A stretch of 14,662 bases of DNA from Candidatus Acidiferrales bacterium (GTDB lineage Bacteria > Acidobacteriota > Terriglobia > Acidoferrales > UBA7541): positions 1 through 14,662 of the forward strand of contig JASHYE010000063.1 in assembly GCA_030043155.1 (NCBI GenBank), given 5' to 3'. Of this stretch, positions 13,424 through 14,662 are shown in pieces. Position numbers and translations under genes: made by a program. The notes under the pieces are model-generated. The model was not told the origin of the DNA, searched no databases, and saw only the letters and a list, made by a program, of their open reading frames with translations. Every line of letters begins with the position of its first letter. Position 1 is the stretch's first letter.

Positions 13424-14502
13424 AAGAGAATCTCGATACAAAGCAGAGGCATGGAAATGAAGGCTACGCGCTTGTCTTTGTGCTGTTTTTGGTGGCGTTG
13501 GTGATCATTGGCGCAACGACCGCCACGCTTGATCAGTTGACGGAGGGACGCCGCGAAAAGGAAGCGGTGATGATCTGGCGCGGAAAGCAATATCAGCGCG
13601 CCATTGGGCTGTTCTATAAAAAATTCGGACGGTTCCCGAGCAGCCTCGACGATTTGGTGAAAGTTCAGAATGGCGAAGCGCGTTTCCTGCGGGAAGCGTA
13701 CAAAAACCCAATGAATAAGGACGGAACGTGGAGATTCATCTACGTTACTCCCGCAGGACAACTGATGGGCAGCGTGATGTATACGTCGCTGCAGCAGATG
13801 GCCTTCCTTGATCAGCAGCGGCGACTAGGACTGATCTCAGGCGCCACTTCACCGGCTGCTCTGTCCTCAATGTTTCCGGGAGGCAGTCCAGACGATTCGG
13901 ACGATTCGAATGCCCTTGGGAGTAATTCAGGGCCTCTATCAGGAACCACCACGCTGGGCGGAAGTCCGGGGAGCGCAGGCGCGCTCGGCGGCATCAATCT
14001 AAGCAGTCTGAACCTGAATAGCTTGAGCCCCTCGCAGTTGCAAGCGCTGCAATCGCAGTTACAGGGACTAAATCCGCAGCAACTGCAGGCGCTCGAATCA
14101 CAGTATCAAGGGCAAATTCCGCCGCAACTGCAATCACAACTGCAGCAGATGCTGGGGCAGGATTCTTCGCAAGCAGGAGGTTCGTCGCTTTCCACTCAGT
14201 CGGGTACGAACCAAAGCAACGGTCTGAACGTACAGGAGTCGAGCTCGGATAATTCCGATAATGGGCAGGTGATTGGCGGATTCATCATCGGCGTGGCTGG
14301 AACGCAGAACAAGTCCTCGATCAAAATTTATAAGGGCGGCGCGACGTATAAGCGGTGGGAATTCATCTTCAATCCTCTCGAGCAGGTACAAACAATCGGC
14401 ACGGCAGGCTCACCACTCGGTGGAGCGCAACAAGTGCCAACGAACCAGATGCCGCCAAATCTCCAGCAACAGCCGCAGATCCCTCAGCAGCAGCCGCAGT
14501 AG
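13420..14502 (+). CDS. E5-less, Gln-rich pseudopilin (GspK/PilX or GspG-like)
   Basis: Protein of 360 aa ending the assembly operon, with its start overlapping the previous stop by ATGA. The N-terminus NEG|YALVFVLFLVALVIIG looks like a class III prepilin signal, with cleavage after G15, but mature position 5 is Phe (F20) instead of Glu, as in GspK-type minor pseudopilins. The next part (WRGKQYQRAIGLFYKKFGRF and PSSLDDLVK) resembles the GspG-like pseudopilin body. A low-complexity Ser/Gly/Asp region follows, then three 15-residue Gln-rich repeats (202-246: LSPSQLQALQSQLQG, LNPQQLQALESQYQG, QIPPQLQSQLQQMLG). A conserved-looking C-terminal segment (about 284-325, VIGGFIIGVAGTQNKSSIKI onward) and a Pro/Gln tail complete it. 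It is far longer than ordinary pseudopilins (about 130-330 aa). Likely a minor pilin or tip/priming subunit; the function of the Gln-rich linker is unknown. Confidence 0.75.
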   Translation: MKENLDTKQRHGNEGYALVFVLFLVALVIIGATTATLDQLTEGRREKEAVMIWRGKQYQRAIGLFYKKFGRFPSSLDDLVKVQNGEARFLREAYKNPMNKDGTWRFIYVTPAGQLMGSVMYTSLQQMAFLDQQRRLGLISGATSPAALSSMFPGGSPDDSDDSNALGSNSGPLSGTTTLGGSPGSAGALGGINLSSLNLNSLSPSQLQALQSQLQGLNPQQLQALESQYQGQIPPQLQSQLQQMLGQDSSQAGGSSLSTQSGTNQSNGLNVQESSSDNSDNGQVIGGFIIGVAGTQNKSSIKIYKGGATYKRWEFIFNPLEQVQTIGTAGSPLGGAQQVPTNQMPPNLQQQPQIPQQQPQ

Positions 14503-14531
14503 CCAAAAACATTTCTGTGGCTATTTTTGGC
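14500..14531. terminator. Possible bidirectional terminator between convergent genes
   Basis: Two overlapping pairings are possible. TAGCCA (14500-14505) with TGGCTA (14518-14523) is followed by TTTTT, as a + strand terminator needs. Alternatively GCCAAAAA (14502-14509) pairs with TTTTTGGC (14524-14531). On the - strand the mirror hairpin also ends next to a T-rich arm. The stems are short, so strength is doubtful, but the location between convergent stop codons fits. Confidence 0.5.
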
Positions 14532-14544
14532 CAGCAGAACCGCC

Positions 14545-14662
14545 TCACTTGCGGCTGACTTCGCTGGTCTCAAGGACGTACTTGCGGATGGCGGCAGCGA
14601 CGCCGCATTCGTCATTTGACAGCGTCACAGGCCAGCCGAGAGATTTCAGTTCCGCAACACTG
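14545..14662 (-). CDS. C-terminal end of a HAD/Cof-type phosphatase (partial)
   Basis: Reading the reverse strand from the window edge gives 38 codons and a TGA (complement of 14545-14547). The peptide starts SVAELKSLGWPVTLSNDECG and continues VAAAIRKYVL, ending SRK. The 'vT.SNDE.GVA.AI.k.' pattern is the usual C-terminal end of Cof-type HAD hydrolases (haloacid dehalogenase superfamily sugar phosphatases). The catalytic motifs would lie beyond the window. It runs convergently to the pilus operon and marks the operon's end. Family assignment is from this short tail only. Confidence 0.6.
   Translation of the reverse strand, partial: SVAELKSLGWPVTLSNDECGVAAAIRKYVLETSEVSRK

Overview
This window looks like chromosomal DNA of an Acidobacteriota member (probably the Koribacter/Terriglobia side). 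I infer this from the pilin signature (GFSLIELLIVVAIILIIA followed by IPNLLRSKMAAN), the moderately high GC, and a pilB-pilM-pilN-pilO-pilP-like gene order ending in a long Gln-rich pseudopilin. No taxonomic marker gene is present, so the assignment rests on protein style only. Almost all genes lie on the + strand and belong to a type IV pilus (or closely related type II secretion-like) locus.

Region 1 (1-2061) is the regulatory pair: the 3' part of a PilS-like histidine kinase and a complete PilR-like sigma-54 activator. Region 2 (2092-3363) is a multi-spanning PAP2-type phosphatase/phosphotransferase. Region 3 (3364-5178) holds two paralogous major-type pilins. Each is preceded by a near-identical -24/-12 (sigma-54) promoter candidate. 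They are separated by a strong intrinsic terminator and a pair of inverted REP-like palindromes. Region 4 (5273-7655) holds a LolA-like periplasmic carrier and a GT-C-like multi-spanning membrane protein. This block is bracketed by a roughly 92-bp direct repeat whose second copy is the 3' tail of a lost lolA homologue. Region 5 (7916-14502) is the assembly operon: pilC, pilB, a divergent pilM, pilN, pilO, a TM-anchored PilP/GspC-like protein, and an E5-less, Gln-rich pseudopilin. Most junctions overlap or nearly touch, which suggests translational coupling. The operon ends in a hairpin region facing a convergent gene on the - strand, of which only the last 38 codons (a HAD/Cof-type phosphatase tail) are in the window.

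The working model is that PilS phosphorylates PilR, and PilR with RpoN drives the two pilin promoters. Pilins are extracted and polymerised by PilB/PilC on the PilM-N-O-P platform. The PAP2 protein and the GT-C-like protein could form a lipid-linked sugar step that modifies pilins or envelope glycolipids; that part is inference. No secretin (PilQ), retraction ATPase (PilT) or prepilin peptidase (PilD) gene is in the window. The most unusual observations are the lolA-tail duplication with only synonymous differences, the matched sigma-54 sites of the twin pilins, and the Gln-rich repeat pseudopilin.
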